A DNA stretch of 64,000 nucleotides. Origin: an uncultured Pontibacter sp. (GTDB lineage Bacteria > Bacteroidota > Bacteroidia > Cytophagales > Hymenobacteraceae). Position numbers and translations under genes: made by a program. Location: positions 1 through 64,000 of the forward strand of contig NZ_CANLMZ010000009.1 of NCBI RefSeq assembly GCF_947492645.1. The letters run 5' to 3'. Shown one piece after another: positions 17,348 through 26,557 of the stretch; the first letter of the stretch is position 1; every line of letters starts with the position of its first letter. The notes under the pieces were generated by a model that ran no database searches, was not told the origin of the DNA, and was given only the letters and a program-made list of their open reading frames with translations.

Positions 17348-18262
17348 TTAAAAGTATAAGGCATGCATCCTAAAACCACCTTTACGGTTATACTCTAGTG
17401 TTGGGGCAGGTATTTTTATCGTGCTCAGCAAGTATAAAGCTGTATTCCATACTTTGCTTCTGCCCTTAAAGTGCATCAGGTTAAGGTCGGGGCTCAGGTA
17501 AAACTGGCGGTGTGCATCAAAGCCAGCTGCACGGTTTCCGCTAGGGCTGTTATATACTACTTCTTCGGCTCCGTAACCAATGGCTATACTTAGCCACTTC
17601 GGATACTTTGTTTCTTCTTTCAAAAAGTCTCCAACATTTACCGACAGCCAGTAAGTCTGGCCATTATAATCCTTTAGCGCCTGTTCTGCAAAAGAACTGC
17701 CCAGCACATTAGGCCGCACAGCGGCATAGCGGGTAGTGTGAAAAGAATATTTCGGCATAATGCGCACCTCCTGCCAAGCCAGCTCCTGGGCAATAACAGC
17801 CGCCGAGCCTATTGTATTTGCTACCGCATCACCTGCCGATGCGCCGTAATCTGCCTGGTACCCGTCAAAAATCTCTATTGGTGTTTGAAGTATAATTCCG
17901 GTAAGGCCACCGTAAAGTATGGCTTTTTTATCTGGAACACCTGCCCAACGCAATAAATCTATACCTGCACGGCTCTGGTGAAATGCACTCCAGAAGTGAC
18001 CGGCTTTATCCATCTGCTTCCATTGCCTGTTGTCATTGAACCAATGGAAATCAGTTCGTTCCTGCTCTGCATACCAGGCCTTGTTAAGGCCAACAAGCAT
18101 GCTGGTGTAGCCGGCGGTAAAGCTTGCTCCGAGAACAAGCAGCCGTTGTTTGTCTGGTTTTAAAGAATCAGTATCTGCTAAATTAAGAGCAAAACCTGTA
18201 AAAGGATTTAAAAGGGATATACTTAAGATGAAACTAAGGAAGAATTGCTTACCGGATAACAT
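17348..18262 (-). CDS. DUF2279 family envelope protein
   Basis: 304 residues. Residues 1-25 are a signal peptide (ends G-F-A-L-N). The central part has the DUF2279 (YfiM-like) features: W-F-N-D-N-R-Q-W-K-Q-M-D-K-A-G-H-F-W-S-A-F near residue 75 and E-I-F-D-G-Y-Q-A-D-Y-G-A-S-x-G-D near residue 130. The C-terminal half, rich in Tyr and with alternating hydrophobics, resembles outer-membrane beta strands and ends in aromatic-rich A-L-Y-F, as many outer-membrane barrels do. Function unknown. No operon partners. Confidence 0.85.
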   Translation of the reverse strand: MLSGKQFFLSFILSISLLNPFTGFALNLADTDSLKPDKQRLLVLGASFTAGYTSMLVGLNKAWYAEQERTDFHWFNDNRQWKQMDKAGHFWSAFHQSRAGIDLLRWAGVPDKKAILYGGLTGIILQTPIEIFDGYQADYGASAGDAVANTIGSAAVIAQELAWQEVRIMPKYSFHTTRYAAVRPNVLGSSFAEQALKDYNGQTYWLSVNVGDFLKEETKYPKWLSIAIGYGAEEVVYNSPSGNRAAGFDAHRQFYLSPDLNLMHFKGRSKVWNTALYLLSTIKIPAPTLEYNRKGGFRMHALYF

Positions 18263-18408
18263 TTACAATAATATGTAAGTTACCTGAAAACCTCAAAATT
18301 ATATACACTTATACTTCTGAATTCCTCTGATCTGGTTGTTCCAAGTTACTTTTATTGTGCTCTGTGTTCATGTTTTCTGGTTAACTTAGTGTTTAATTTA
18401 AGATAAGG

Positions 18409-19080
18409 ATGAATATTTTAGTTGTTGAGGACGAACCCAATGTAGTCGCTTTTGTAAAAAAAGGTTTGCAGGAGCAGTCGTATGAAGTGGATGTAGCATA
18501 CGATGGACAGACAGGACTTAGCCTTGCCCTGCAGAAAGACTATGCGCTGATTGTGCTGGACGTAATTTTACCCAATAAGAATGGCATAGAGGTCTGCAGC
18601 GCTATCAGAAAGCAAAATATACATGTGCCCATCCTGATGCTTACCGCCCTGGGAACCACTGACGATGTTGTAAAAGGGTTAGATGCCGGTGCAGATGACT
18701 ACCTGACCAAGCCTTTTAAATTTAAAGAATTGATGGCACGTGTCAGAGCGCTTACCCGCAGAAGCAACCTAACTCAACACAGCGGTAAATTAACAGTTGC
18801 AGACCTGGAAGTAAACCTGGATACCAAAGTTGTGACCCGGGGAGCCAAAGAAATCCATCTGACAGCGAAAGAATTCTCCTTGCTCGAGTATTTTATTCGG
18901 AACAAGGGCAAAGTCTTATCTCGCCTGGACTTGCTTGAAAATGTGTGGGAGCTAAATTTTGATCTCAGCTCAAATGTGGTGGATGTATATGTTAACTACC
19001 TCCGGAACAAGGTCGACAAGGACTTTGAAACAAAGTTGATACACACTGTGATCGGTATGGGGTACGTCCTTAAAGTATAA
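18409..19080 (+). CDS. OmpR-family response regulator, CusR-like
   Basis: 223 residues. The receiver domain (1-115) has the acidic pair at E7/D8 and phospho-acceptor D51 in V-L-D-V-I-L-P, plus the conserved Lys in D-D-Y-L-T-K-P-F. The winged-helix DNA-binding domain (~125-222) is recognised by H-L-T-A-K-E-F-S-L-L-E-Y and the terminal H-T-V-I-G-M-G-Y-V-L. The kinase gene starts 11 nt after its stop codon. The pair converges on the RND efflux operon, so it probably controls metal-induced expression of that operon. The stop lies in a K-V-stop AAAGTATAA context, one copy of the AAGTATA motif. Confidence 0.95.
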   Translation: MNILVVEDEPNVVAFVKKGLQEQSYEVDVAYDGQTGLSLALQKDYALIVLDVILPNKNGIEVCSAIRKQNIHVPILMLTALGTTDDVVKGLDAGADDYLTKPFKFKELMARVRALTRRSNLTQHSGKLTVADLEVNLDTKVVTRGAKEIHLTAKEFSLLEYFIRNKGKVLSRLDLLENVWELNFDLSSNVVDVYVNYLRNKVDKDFETKLIHTVIGMGYVLKV

Positions 19081-19091
19081 CAGTACTTGGC

Positions 19092-20465
19092 ATGACATTC
19101 AGAACAAAGCTAACCCTTTCATTTACCCTGCTGTTTGCTGCAATTTTCGGCATTATCGGTATCGTTATCTATTTTTTCTCGGAACGTTACACAAAAAGAG
19201 AGTTTCATGAGCGGCTTCATGACAGGGCTCATATTGCGGCTCAACTGTACTTAGACGAGGATGAGCTAAGCCCTAAAATGATGCAGCGTGTAAGGGAGCA
19301 GTACACCAAATCATTACCTGTAGAGCAGGTTCATATTTATGACAGCAACCGGCAACCGGCCTTTAAACTAAGCGAAGTTAATTTGAAAGATCTGGCTAAT
19401 AATTTTGACCAGCTGGACAAGGAGGGCTTTATTGAATTCACAACAATACAACGGCAGTGGGTAGGATGGAAGTTTGATGATAACCAGGGGCAATTCTATG
19501 TGCTTGTGTCTGCGGAAGATTTGTATGGGCAAAGCAAACTAGCCAACCTGAGGCAGATATTGTTCATTAGCTTTTTAGGGAGTCTGGTATTGGTCATTAT
19601 GGTAGGGTATGTATTTACAGGGCACGTGGTGCATCCCATAAATCATATTGTGCAGGAGGTAAACAAGATAAGGGCCTCAAACCTGCACTTACGACTGAAA
19701 GAGCAAACGGCAAAAGATGAGATAGGGAATCTGATCCATACATTTAACCAAATGCTAAGCCGTCTGGAGATGTCTTTTGATATGCAAAAGAATTTTATCT
19801 CCAATGCGTCGCATGAACTTCACAACCCTTTAACTGCCATCAGCGGAGAGATTGAGGTGGCGCTTCTGAAAAAACGCGATCCGGAAGAATACATTGTTTC
19901 GCTGGAAAACATGCAGCGTGAAACAGAGCGGCTCGAAAAGCTAACCAGCGACTTGCTGGGATTGGCACAAACAGGTTTCGACGGAGATACAATGCTGCAA
20001 GAGGAGCTGCGCATAGACGAGTTACTAATGGAAATTCTCTCAGAAATTTGCAATCCCTATCCTGAGCAAAGTATAAACTGGGATATGCAGCACATGCCTT
20101 CAGAAGCTGGCGCACTAGTAATAAATGGTAATAAAAGTCTGATTAAAATTGCTGTTTCGAATATCTTGGAGAATGCCGTAAAGTTTTCGAACGGTAACGG
20201 GGTGAATGTGGATCTGGAAGCAGATAAGAAAGGTGTGAAAATAGTAGTTAAAGATAAAGGGATAGGTATACCGGAACAGGAGCAACCTCATATTTTTCAG
20301 ACTTTCTATAGAGCTACCAATGCCCGCGGACATAAAGGGACCGGCATTGGTCTTCCGCTTACCGAAAAGATAATGAAGATGCACGGTGGCAATATTGAGA
20401 TAACATCCTTAGAAGGCACGGGTACACAGGTAACGTTATACTTCCCAGGCAAAGTAAAAGTATAA
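19092..20465 (+). CDS. Membrane sensor histidine kinase, CusS-like
   Basis: 457 residues. Membrane segments at ~9-29 and ~156-177 enclose a ~125-residue periplasmic sensor. A HAMP linker (~178-230) is followed by the phospho-acceptor His241 in S-H-E-L-H-N-P-L-T-A-I and the ATPase domain (~340-455), with N-I-L-E-N-A-V-K-F, D-K-G-I-G-I-P and G-T-G-I-G-L-P motifs. Partner of the response regulator just upstream. The periplasmic part shows no clear Cys/His metal site, so the inducer cannot be read from the sequence. Confidence 0.94.
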   Translation: MTFRTKLTLSFTLLFAAIFGIIGIVIYFFSERYTKREFHERLHDRAHIAAQLYLDEDELSPKMMQRVREQYTKSLPVEQVHIYDSNRQPAFKLSEVNLKDLANNFDQLDKEGFIEFTTIQRQWVGWKFDDNQGQFYVLVSAEDLYGQSKLANLRQILFISFLGSLVLVIMVGYVFTGHVVHPINHIVQEVNKIRASNLHLRLKEQTAKDEIGNLIHTFNQMLSRLEMSFDMQKNFISNASHELHNPLTAISGEIEVALLKKRDPEEYIVSLENMQRETERLEKLTSDLLGLAQTGFDGDTMLQEELRIDELLMEILSEICNPYPEQSINWDMQHMPSEAGALVINGNKSLIKIAVSNILENAVKFSNGNGVNVDLEADKKGVKIVVKDKGIGIPEQEQPHIFQTFYRATNARGHKGTGIGLPLTEKIMKMHGGNIEITSLEGTGTQVTLYFPGKVKV

Positions 20466-20471
20466 AAGTAA

Positions 20472-20490
20472 AGGTGGCCAAAAGCCACCT
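20472..20490. terminator. Hairpin between convergent kinase and RND genes
   Basis: AGGTGGC/GCCACCT stem with a 5-nt loop. A T-rich tract follows only in the minus direction, so it may mainly end the RND operon. Confidence 0.5.
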
Positions 20491-20537
20491 CCACAATTGA
20501 GAGTTGTTATCTCACTAGCTTTCAACCTCTAAACTTT

Positions 20538-23500
20538 TTAAACTGCTGCTGGCATGCCGCTTTGCTGATTACGCTTTTGCTGGCGCCGCTCTTTCCGTTT
20601 AATTTCCTTCTTGTACACTGTATCTACTATTAGTGGGAAGATGAGCAGGGTAAGTATGGTGGCACTAACCAATCCACCGATCACAACAATAGCCAGTGGT
20701 TTTTGCGTTTCTGAACCAATACCGGTTGAGAGAGCAGCTGGCAGTAAACCTAAGGCAGCCATCATGGCCGTCATAACAACGGGCCTGGTACGTTCTGCCA
20801 CACCTTCTTTAATAGCCTGCATTAAAGGCATGCGTTCTTCCAGATTCTTTTTGAATACTGCAATCAGTATCACACCATTTTGCACACAAATACCCAGCAG
20901 GGCAATAAAGCCTACCCCAGCCGAAATACTGAAATTAGTGTTAGTAATGAGAAGTGCTCCGATACCACCGATCATGGCGAAAGGTACATTCAGCAGCACC
21001 AGCAGGGCATCGCGGGAATTACCAAAAGTGATAAACAAAATCAGGAAAATAAGCAGCAAACTCACCGGCAATACTTCGGTCAGGCGTTTGGTGGCCCGTA
21101 TCTGGTTTTCAAACTCGCCTTTCCACTCCAGGCGCATGCCCTTATCCAGTTGCACAACCTGGTTTACTTTATCCTGCGCTTCTTTGATAGTGCTGCCCAG
21201 GTCACGGCCCCGTACAGAGAACTTAACTGCTACAAAGCGGGCATTGTCTTCACGGTAAACAAAGGCAGGTCCGGTAAGGGTACCAATACTAGCAATCTCT
21301 TTTAAGGGAATGCTGCCGCCATTGCTCGTTGGCACAAGTAAGCTGCCCAGCTGCGCTTCGTCTTGCCGGTAATTTTCCTTGTACCGGACGCGAATGTCGA
21401 ATTTTTGCTCCCCTTCGTACAGTTCGCTGGCGGCTTTCCCGCCAATTGCCATTTCAATTACAGACTGAACCTCGGCTGTATTTACCCCATAGGTAGCCAT
21501 GCGCTGCTGGTCCAGTTCTATTCGAAGTTCAGGCTGACCCAGAAGCCTGATAACACCTAAGTCGTCTATACCTTCTACATTCGCCAATATGTTATTAACT
21601 GTGTCGGCCAATACTTCCAGCTTCTCCAGGTCGTTTCCGAAAATCTTTACGGTCATCGAACCCTTCACACCCGATACTGCCTCCTCCACATTATCCATGA
21701 TGGGCTGCGAAAAGTTGAAACTGATGCCCTGGTATACTTCCAGCCGGTCTTTCATTTCTTCCGTCAGCTCCTCCTGGGTGATCTTGCGGCTCCACTCGCT
21801 TTTTGGCTTCAGGTCTACGTGCAGTTCTATGTTAAAGAAGCCGGTGGGGTCGGTGCCGTCGTTGGGGCGCCCTGTCTGCGACATGACCTGATTCACCTCA
21901 TCAAACTGCATGATCGTTTTACGGATCTTCTCTGTCATCTCGATGGACTGCTCCAATGAAGCACTCATGGGCATACTTGCACGCACGTATACAGCCCCCT
22001 CGTTCAGCTGGGGTAGAAACTCTGTTCCCAAAAAGCGGAAGCAAAAAAGACCGGTAACCAATACTACCGCAGCTACTGCCAGGCTGGCCCTTTTGTGCAG
22101 GTAAGTGAAGCTAAAAGCACTATATACTTTGCTGTTGAGGAAATTAACAAAGGGGTTATTCTTCTCCTTTACATTTTTGTTAAGCAGGTAACTCGACAGC
22201 ACAGGCACCAGCGTCAGCGTGAAGATAAGTGCTCCTAAGAGAGCAAAGCCCAGCGTGTAAGCCAACGGAGAAAACATCTTGCCTTCTACTTTCTCGAAAG
22301 CGAAGATGGGTAATAGCGCTGTGATGATAATAAGCTTTGAGAAAAAGATCGACTTACCCAGATCCGATGCGGTGCCCTTAATAAGACCACGTTTGGACAG
22401 CCTGTTGAATTTGGGCATGCCCAGCTGGTGCGCTTTCTTGTCCAGCATAACAAACAGGCCTTCCACCATCACCACAGCGCCGTCTATGATAATACCAAAG
22501 TCGATTGCACCCATCGAGAGCAGGTTAGCCGACATTCCTTTCAAGCGCATGCAGAAGAAGGCAAAAAGTAATGAAAGCGGTATAGTGATAGCCACAATAA
22601 CAGTTGTGCGCCAGTCTGCCATAAACAGGAACACAATAATGGTAACCAAAGCAATTCCTTCCAACAGGTTTTTGGTAACGGTACTGGTCGTAAAGCCAAT
22701 TAGTGTGGAGCGGTCGTAAAAGGTATCAATTTTCACATCGGAAGGCAGTACCAGTTCATTAAGCTCATCGATCTTAGCTTTCAGGGCATCTAGTACCTGG
22801 CTTGGGTTTTCGTTTTTGCGCATCACCACAATGCCCTGCACCAGGTTCTTTTCATCATCGCGTCCTACATAGCCCAGGTTAGGCAAATGCGACTCCTGTA
22901 CCTGCGCCACGTGTTTAATCAGTACTGGTACACCATTTCGGTCACTCACGATTACATTGTTGATCTCATCAATATTATTAAGCAGGCCAATGCCACGCAC
23001 TACATACGACTGACCGTTTTTCTCAATCACATCGCCACCAACGTTAACATTACTGTTAGCGATCGCCTCATAAATATCAATAGCTGAAATGTTATACTTG
23101 GCAATCTGATTAGGATCCACACTTACCTCATAGGTCTTTACTTCACCACCGAAGCTCACTACGTCGGCCACACCGGGCACCCCTTTCAGCTGTCGGTCAA
23201 TCACCCAGTCCTGGATTGTTTTGAGTTCACGCACATCCTTGGTATCGCTTTTTAAGGTATAGCGGAAAATCTCGCCGGTTGGCCCTGCGGCAGGTTGCAT
23301 TTCTGCATCAATGCCTTCGGGTAGGTTCACAAGGGTAAGCCTGTTGGCTACCTGCTGGCGCGCCACAAAATCTTCTACATCGTCTTCAAAAATCATGGTT
23401 ACCACCGAGAGTCCGAAAAGCGAAATAGAGCGAAGGCTGGTTTTCTGCGGTACCGAACTCATCTCTACCTCAATAGGAATGGTTACAAACTTTTCAACTT

Positions 23501-23687
23501 CTTCAGCGCTTCGGCCCGGCCACTGCGTTATGATCTGTACACGGGTATTGGTGACATCCGGAAAGGCTTCTATTGGTGTGTTCAGGTAGCTGATGATGCC
23601 GGCTACTATTAACAGGCCGGTTGCAAAGAATACGAAGACACGGTTCTTTAGCGAGAACCCGATTATACTTCTGATAAAAGAATTCAT
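20538..23687 (-). CDS. CzcA/CusA-type heavy-metal RND efflux pump
   Basis: 1049 residues, the normal length for HME-RND pumps. Twelve membrane segments; two large periplasmic loops (~35-335 and ~550-860). The fourth membrane helix carries the HME proton-relay pattern D396-F-G-I-I-I-D402-G-A-V-V-M-V-E409, typical of CzcA-like transporters. It would pump a metal cation from periplasm or cytoplasm through the adaptor and TolC channel. It is the last gene of the operon, 6 nt after the adaptor gene. Whether the substrate is Cu/Ag or Co/Zn/Cd cannot be decided here; the CusRS-like regulators hint at Cu but the D-D-E helix is the divalent-cation type. Confidence 0.95.
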   Translation of the reverse strand: MNSFIRSIIGFSLKNRVFVFFATGLLIVAGIISYLNTPIEAFPDVTNTRVQIITQWPGRSAEEVEKFVTIPIEVEMSSVPQKTSLRSISLFGLSVVTMIFEDDVEDFVARQQVANRLTLVNLPEGIDAEMQPAAGPTGEIFRYTLKSDTKDVRELKTIQDWVIDRQLKGVPGVADVVSFGGEVKTYEVSVDPNQIAKYNISAIDIYEAIANSNVNVGGDVIEKNGQSYVVRGIGLLNNIDEINNVIVSDRNGVPVLIKHVAQVQESHLPNLGYVGRDDEKNLVQGIVVMRKNENPSQVLDALKAKIDELNELVLPSDVKIDTFYDRSTLIGFTTSTVTKNLLEGIALVTIIVFLFMADWRTTVIVAITIPLSLLFAFFCMRLKGMSANLLSMGAIDFGIIIDGAVVMVEGLFVMLDKKAHQLGMPKFNRLSKRGLIKGTASDLGKSIFFSKLIIITALLPIFAFEKVEGKMFSPLAYTLGFALLGALIFTLTLVPVLSSYLLNKNVKEKNNPFVNFLNSKVYSAFSFTYLHKRASLAVAAVVLVTGLFCFRFLGTEFLPQLNEGAVYVRASMPMSASLEQSIEMTEKIRKTIMQFDEVNQVMSQTGRPNDGTDPTGFFNIELHVDLKPKSEWSRKITQEELTEEMKDRLEVYQGISFNFSQPIMDNVEEAVSGVKGSMTVKIFGNDLEKLEVLADTVNNILANVEGIDDLGVIRLLGQPELRIELDQQRMATYGVNTAEVQSVIEMAIGGKAASELYEGEQKFDIRVRYKENYRQDEAQLGSLLVPTSNGGSIPLKEIASIGTLTGPAFVYREDNARFVAVKFSVRGRDLGSTIKEAQDKVNQVVQLDKGMRLEWKGEFENQIRATKRLTEVLPVSLLLIFLILFITFGNSRDALLVLLNVPFAMIGGIGALLITNTNFSISAGVGFIALLGICVQNGVILIAVFKKNLEERMPLMQAIKEGVAERTRPVVMTAMMAALGLLPAALSTGIGSETQKPLAIVVIGGLVSATILTLLIFPLIVDTVYKKEIKRKERRQQKRNQQSGMPAAV

Positions 23688-23693
23688 AGCCTG

Positions 23694-24803
23694 TTATTTT
23701 GAGTTATAAGCTTGGAATACCAGCAGTGGATAATTGGATACTACTTGTTCGCCTTCTTTAAGACCGCTAAGTACATAAGCCCTACCACCTGATGTCTGGT
23801 AGAGCTGTACTTCCCGTGTTTCGATGTCGCAGCGTTTGCGATATACCGTCACATATTTTCTGCTTTTCTCCATTACCACAGCATCTGCCGGTATAGACAA
23901 AAGGGTACGATTTTCAGGATACCGCACCGTAACATTGGCAAACATTTCCGGCTTCAGTTCGAAGTCAGCATTATCAAGCCGGACGCGCACCTTCATCACT
24001 CGCGTATCAGGGTCCAGCACATTAAACATTTTATCAATTTTACCTTTAAAAACTTTTCCTGGGTAGCTTAAGGCTGTTACTTCAGCCTCGTAACCCATTT
24101 TTACCTTTGCTATATCTGTTTCGTACACATTGGCCAATATCCATATAGCATTCATATTTGAGATGGTGAAAAGATTGTCTGCGTTGTCGGGGCGTACCTG
24201 CATATCGGTGTTTACCTTTTTCTCCACGATAAAACCAGCAGCCGGTGCTTTAATTACATATTCCGAACCATTGCCGATGCTGTAGATACTGAAGATCTTT
24301 TTTATGCGCTTCAGCCCAGCTTCGGCATTCTGTTTTTCCTGTTTTGCCATTACCAAATCTCTTTCAGATACCAATCCGGCATCAAACATATCCTGTGTTA
24401 CGTCCAGGTTCTTTTGTGCCAGCAGCAGGTTTGTTTTAGCAGTCATCATCTGTTCTTCGAAGTCCGCTACCTCTCCACTTTTGATCACGGCCAAGGTCTG
24501 TCCCTTTTGCACATAATCGCCTAGTTCGGCTTTTACCTGTACTACATGACCACCTACCAATGGGAAAATTTTAAAAACTTTTTGGTCTTCAAATGTCACT
24601 TTTCCCGATAAGTTCAGTGAACTATGTACTTCCTGTATGCTGGCAGTATCTACCTTGATCATACTGGAGAGTGTGTCCGAAAGGCAAAATTCTGAGGGCA
24701 TAGTGGTTACTGCTGCCTGTTTGGTTTCGCTGCAGCCGTTAAACAAGATGGCTGCTGTACCTGCACCTAGTATAAGAGCGCTGCTTTTTAGTATATGCTT
24801 CAT
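23694..24803 (-). CDS. RND efflux periplasmic adaptor (membrane fusion) lipoprotein
   Basis: 369 residues. Lipoprotein signal with lipobox ending at Cys24 (F-N-G-C-S). Barrel-sandwich half-motifs lie around residues ~80-105 (G-G-H-V-V-Q-V-K-A-E-L-G-D-Y-V-Q-K-G) and ~185-200, flanking a helical hairpin (~110-170). A beta-barrel domain and a membrane-proximal domain follow to the end. It links the RND pump to the TolC-family channel; genes before and after are 16 nt and 6 nt away. The Met-rich metal-binding segment of E. coli CusB is absent. Confidence 0.94.
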   Translation of the reverse strand: MKHILKSSALILGAGTAAILFNGCSETKQAAVTTMPSEFCLSDTLSSMIKVDTASIQEVHSSLNLSGKVTFEDQKVFKIFPLVGGHVVQVKAELGDYVQKGQTLAVIKSGEVADFEEQMMTAKTNLLLAQKNLDVTQDMFDAGLVSERDLVMAKQEKQNAEAGLKRIKKIFSIYSIGNGSEYVIKAPAAGFIVEKKVNTDMQVRPDNADNLFTISNMNAIWILANVYETDIAKVKMGYEAEVTALSYPGKVFKGKIDKMFNVLDPDTRVMKVRVRLDNADFELKPEMFANVTVRYPENRTLLSIPADAVVMEKSRKYVTVYRKRCDIETREVQLYQTSGGRAYVLSGLKEGEQVVSNYPLLVFQAYNSK

Positions 24804-24819
24804 GGTTGCTGTATGTCAG

Positions 24820-26115
24820 TTAGTAGGTGATGAGTGGAAAACCCACTGTATAATTTAGTTCTTCAATGGCGCGTATGCGGCTGTTTCGTAGTTGCAGCAG
24901 CTGGGTCATGGTTTCGGTATAGGTCTCGTAATAATCGATAAACTCGATTAGGCTAATATTGCGCTTGGCGAAATTTTCAGTCACACCTCCGATCAGGCGT
25001 TTATAATCCGTGCTTAGATTGGGGTCTGTTCTGCTGTATAGCTGCTCTGCTTCCCGGAGGGCTTGCAAAGCCTGCATTACTTCATTTTCAACCTGCAGTT
25101 GCCGCTGTGAGAGCAGTATTTTGCTTTTTTCCAGCTCTGTTTTGGCAATCTTGATGTTGCCTTGGTTGCGGTTCCAGAGTGGGAGAGACATTTGAAGGGT
25201 AATACCTGTGTAGTTGTACATGATGCTGCCGGCACGGTCATAAATGCCCCCCAACGAAATATCAGGTACAGCCTGCGCTTTTTCATACTTCACTACGGCT
25301 TCCTGGCGTAAAATGCTGGTGCTGGCCACCTGCAAATCAGATCGGTTTTCCTGTGCCAGTTGTAGAGCCTGGTCAAAAGTCAGCATACCTGTGTTGGCGC
25401 CTTCTATACTGGCTTCGTCAATTACTGGTAAGAAGAATGCTGTAGTCGGGGAGGCCGTTAATAAGCGAAGATCGCTTTGGTTCTGGTTGATCTGGTTTAC
25501 CAGTTCTAGTTGTTGGTTTTCTAATGCCAGTAGGAGTGCCTTCAGGCGGATCACCTCTTTCAGGGCAACATTGCCTTTCTGGTACTGCCCATCAAATGCA
25601 TTTACCAGCTTCTCAACGGATAATGCATGTTCGTTTAATAGGCGGTATTGCTGCAGTTGATAGTGTAAATCAAGGTAGCTGCTGCGGAGTTCGAGGCGAA
25701 GAGTACGGACAAGGTCATAGTACTCATGTTCAGTAAGACGGCTGTTAAACTGTTCCACGCGAATGCGTTTGTTGCGCTGGCCTGCCAAGTGAAATAACTG
25801 TTGCAACTGTACAACATTTTGTCCGTTACGTCTTGTCTCAAAATAACGTCTGGTATTTGAATTATAGATATTCTGCTCTACCGACAGTTCCGGATTCTCA
25901 AACAGTTTTGCCTTTACAATGGCAGCCCGAGAAGCTTCAATGTTATACTTCTGGGCTAGCAGGGGGAGGTTTTGCTGCATGAAGAGTTGCTCGACATCAG
26001 CTAAGTCAACCCGCAATGTATCGGATGTAGCAGGTAAAGGCGAAAGTGCCCTCGCCTGCTGTAAAAGCAGAAAAGCTGCAAGTGAAAGTAATAAGTGAAA
26101 GATTCGGTTAAACAT
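24820..26115 (-). CDS. TolC-family outer-membrane efflux channel (CzcC/CusC-like)
   Basis: 431 residues. Residues 1-23 are a signal peptide. Two OEP repeats (~45-225 and ~240-425) are rich in long helices with heptad patterns, and E-N-P-E-L-S is seen at ~75, a motif common in CzcC-like channels. First gene of the tolC-adaptor-RND operon. A TACCTTTG element lies 22 nt upstream of the start. It forms the outer-membrane exit duct for the metal ion. Confidence 0.93.
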   Translation of the reverse strand: MFNRIFHLLLSLAAFLLLQQARALSPLPATSDTLRVDLADVEQLFMQQNLPLLAQKYNIEASRAAIVKAKLFENPELSVEQNIYNSNTRRYFETRRNGQNVVQLQQLFHLAGQRNKRIRVEQFNSRLTEHEYYDLVRTLRLELRSSYLDLHYQLQQYRLLNEHALSVEKLVNAFDGQYQKGNVALKEVIRLKALLLALENQQLELVNQINQNQSDLRLLTASPTTAFFLPVIDEASIEGANTGMLTFDQALQLAQENRSDLQVASTSILRQEAVVKYEKAQAVPDISLGGIYDRAGSIMYNYTGITLQMSLPLWNRNQGNIKIAKTELEKSKILLSQRQLQVENEVMQALQALREAEQLYSRTDPNLSTDYKRLIGGVTENFAKRNISLIEFIDYYETYTETMTQLLQLRNSRIRAIEELNYTVGFPLITY

Positions 26116-26137
26116 ACTGTTCTGTTTTAGTTGCTGC

Positions 26138-26145
26138 CAAAGGTA
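26138..26145 (-). promoter_or_regulatory. Candidate -7 element of the metal-efflux operon
   Basis: TACCTTTG on the minus strand, 22 nt before the first start codon. No TTG at consensus spacing, as expected for a promoter that needs an activator such as the CusR-like protein. Confidence 0.45.
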
Positions 26146-26557
26146 GAACCGAGTTATTAGAGCGGAATTAGACTGAGATTAGAATGAGATTAGAATTCGT
26201 TTCTCAAAGAAATATATCTGCAGGGGAGGCTCTCTGCATTTCGTAAATAAGGCTTGTGGCTTAGCTTTGCTATTATTTTCCTTGATTAACTTGCTAACAG
26301 AGCAAGTATATAGGCTGAAGTTGCTTTTCTTAGGGACTACTGTTTTAACTATTAAGTTTATTGCAACATTCTATGTCAGATAAGTTCTAAGTATAGTATA
26401 AATTGAATTATAACCTTATAAGGAAAAATGCTGTAAGAACAGGTGTTTTTAGAAGTGATCTTAAATCCCAGGTGGCCGCTGAAAGGTGCTGCTGTTTTAC
26501 CTGCGGATAAGTGTTGCTGAGCCTTTAAATCAAAAAACTTACTTCATCTCACCTTAT
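26146..26557. other. 412-nt divergent intergenic region, no gene seen
   Basis: It lies between the efflux operon (-) and pyc (+) and should contain both upstream regions. Three AGTATA motifs occur (about 26305, 26391 and 26396). No RNA gene, hairpin terminator or small open frame stands out. An in-frame extension of pyc to 26486 looks non-coding. Confidence 0.6.

Noticed and set aside
18409..26115. Mobile metal-resistance island
   Set aside because: No transposase, integrase or boundary repeats, and the AAGTATA motif density is the same as in neighbouring core genes.
26486..26557. N-terminal extension of pyruvate carboxylase
   Set aside because: 24 residues without family similarity; the conserved enzyme start is the ATG at 26558.
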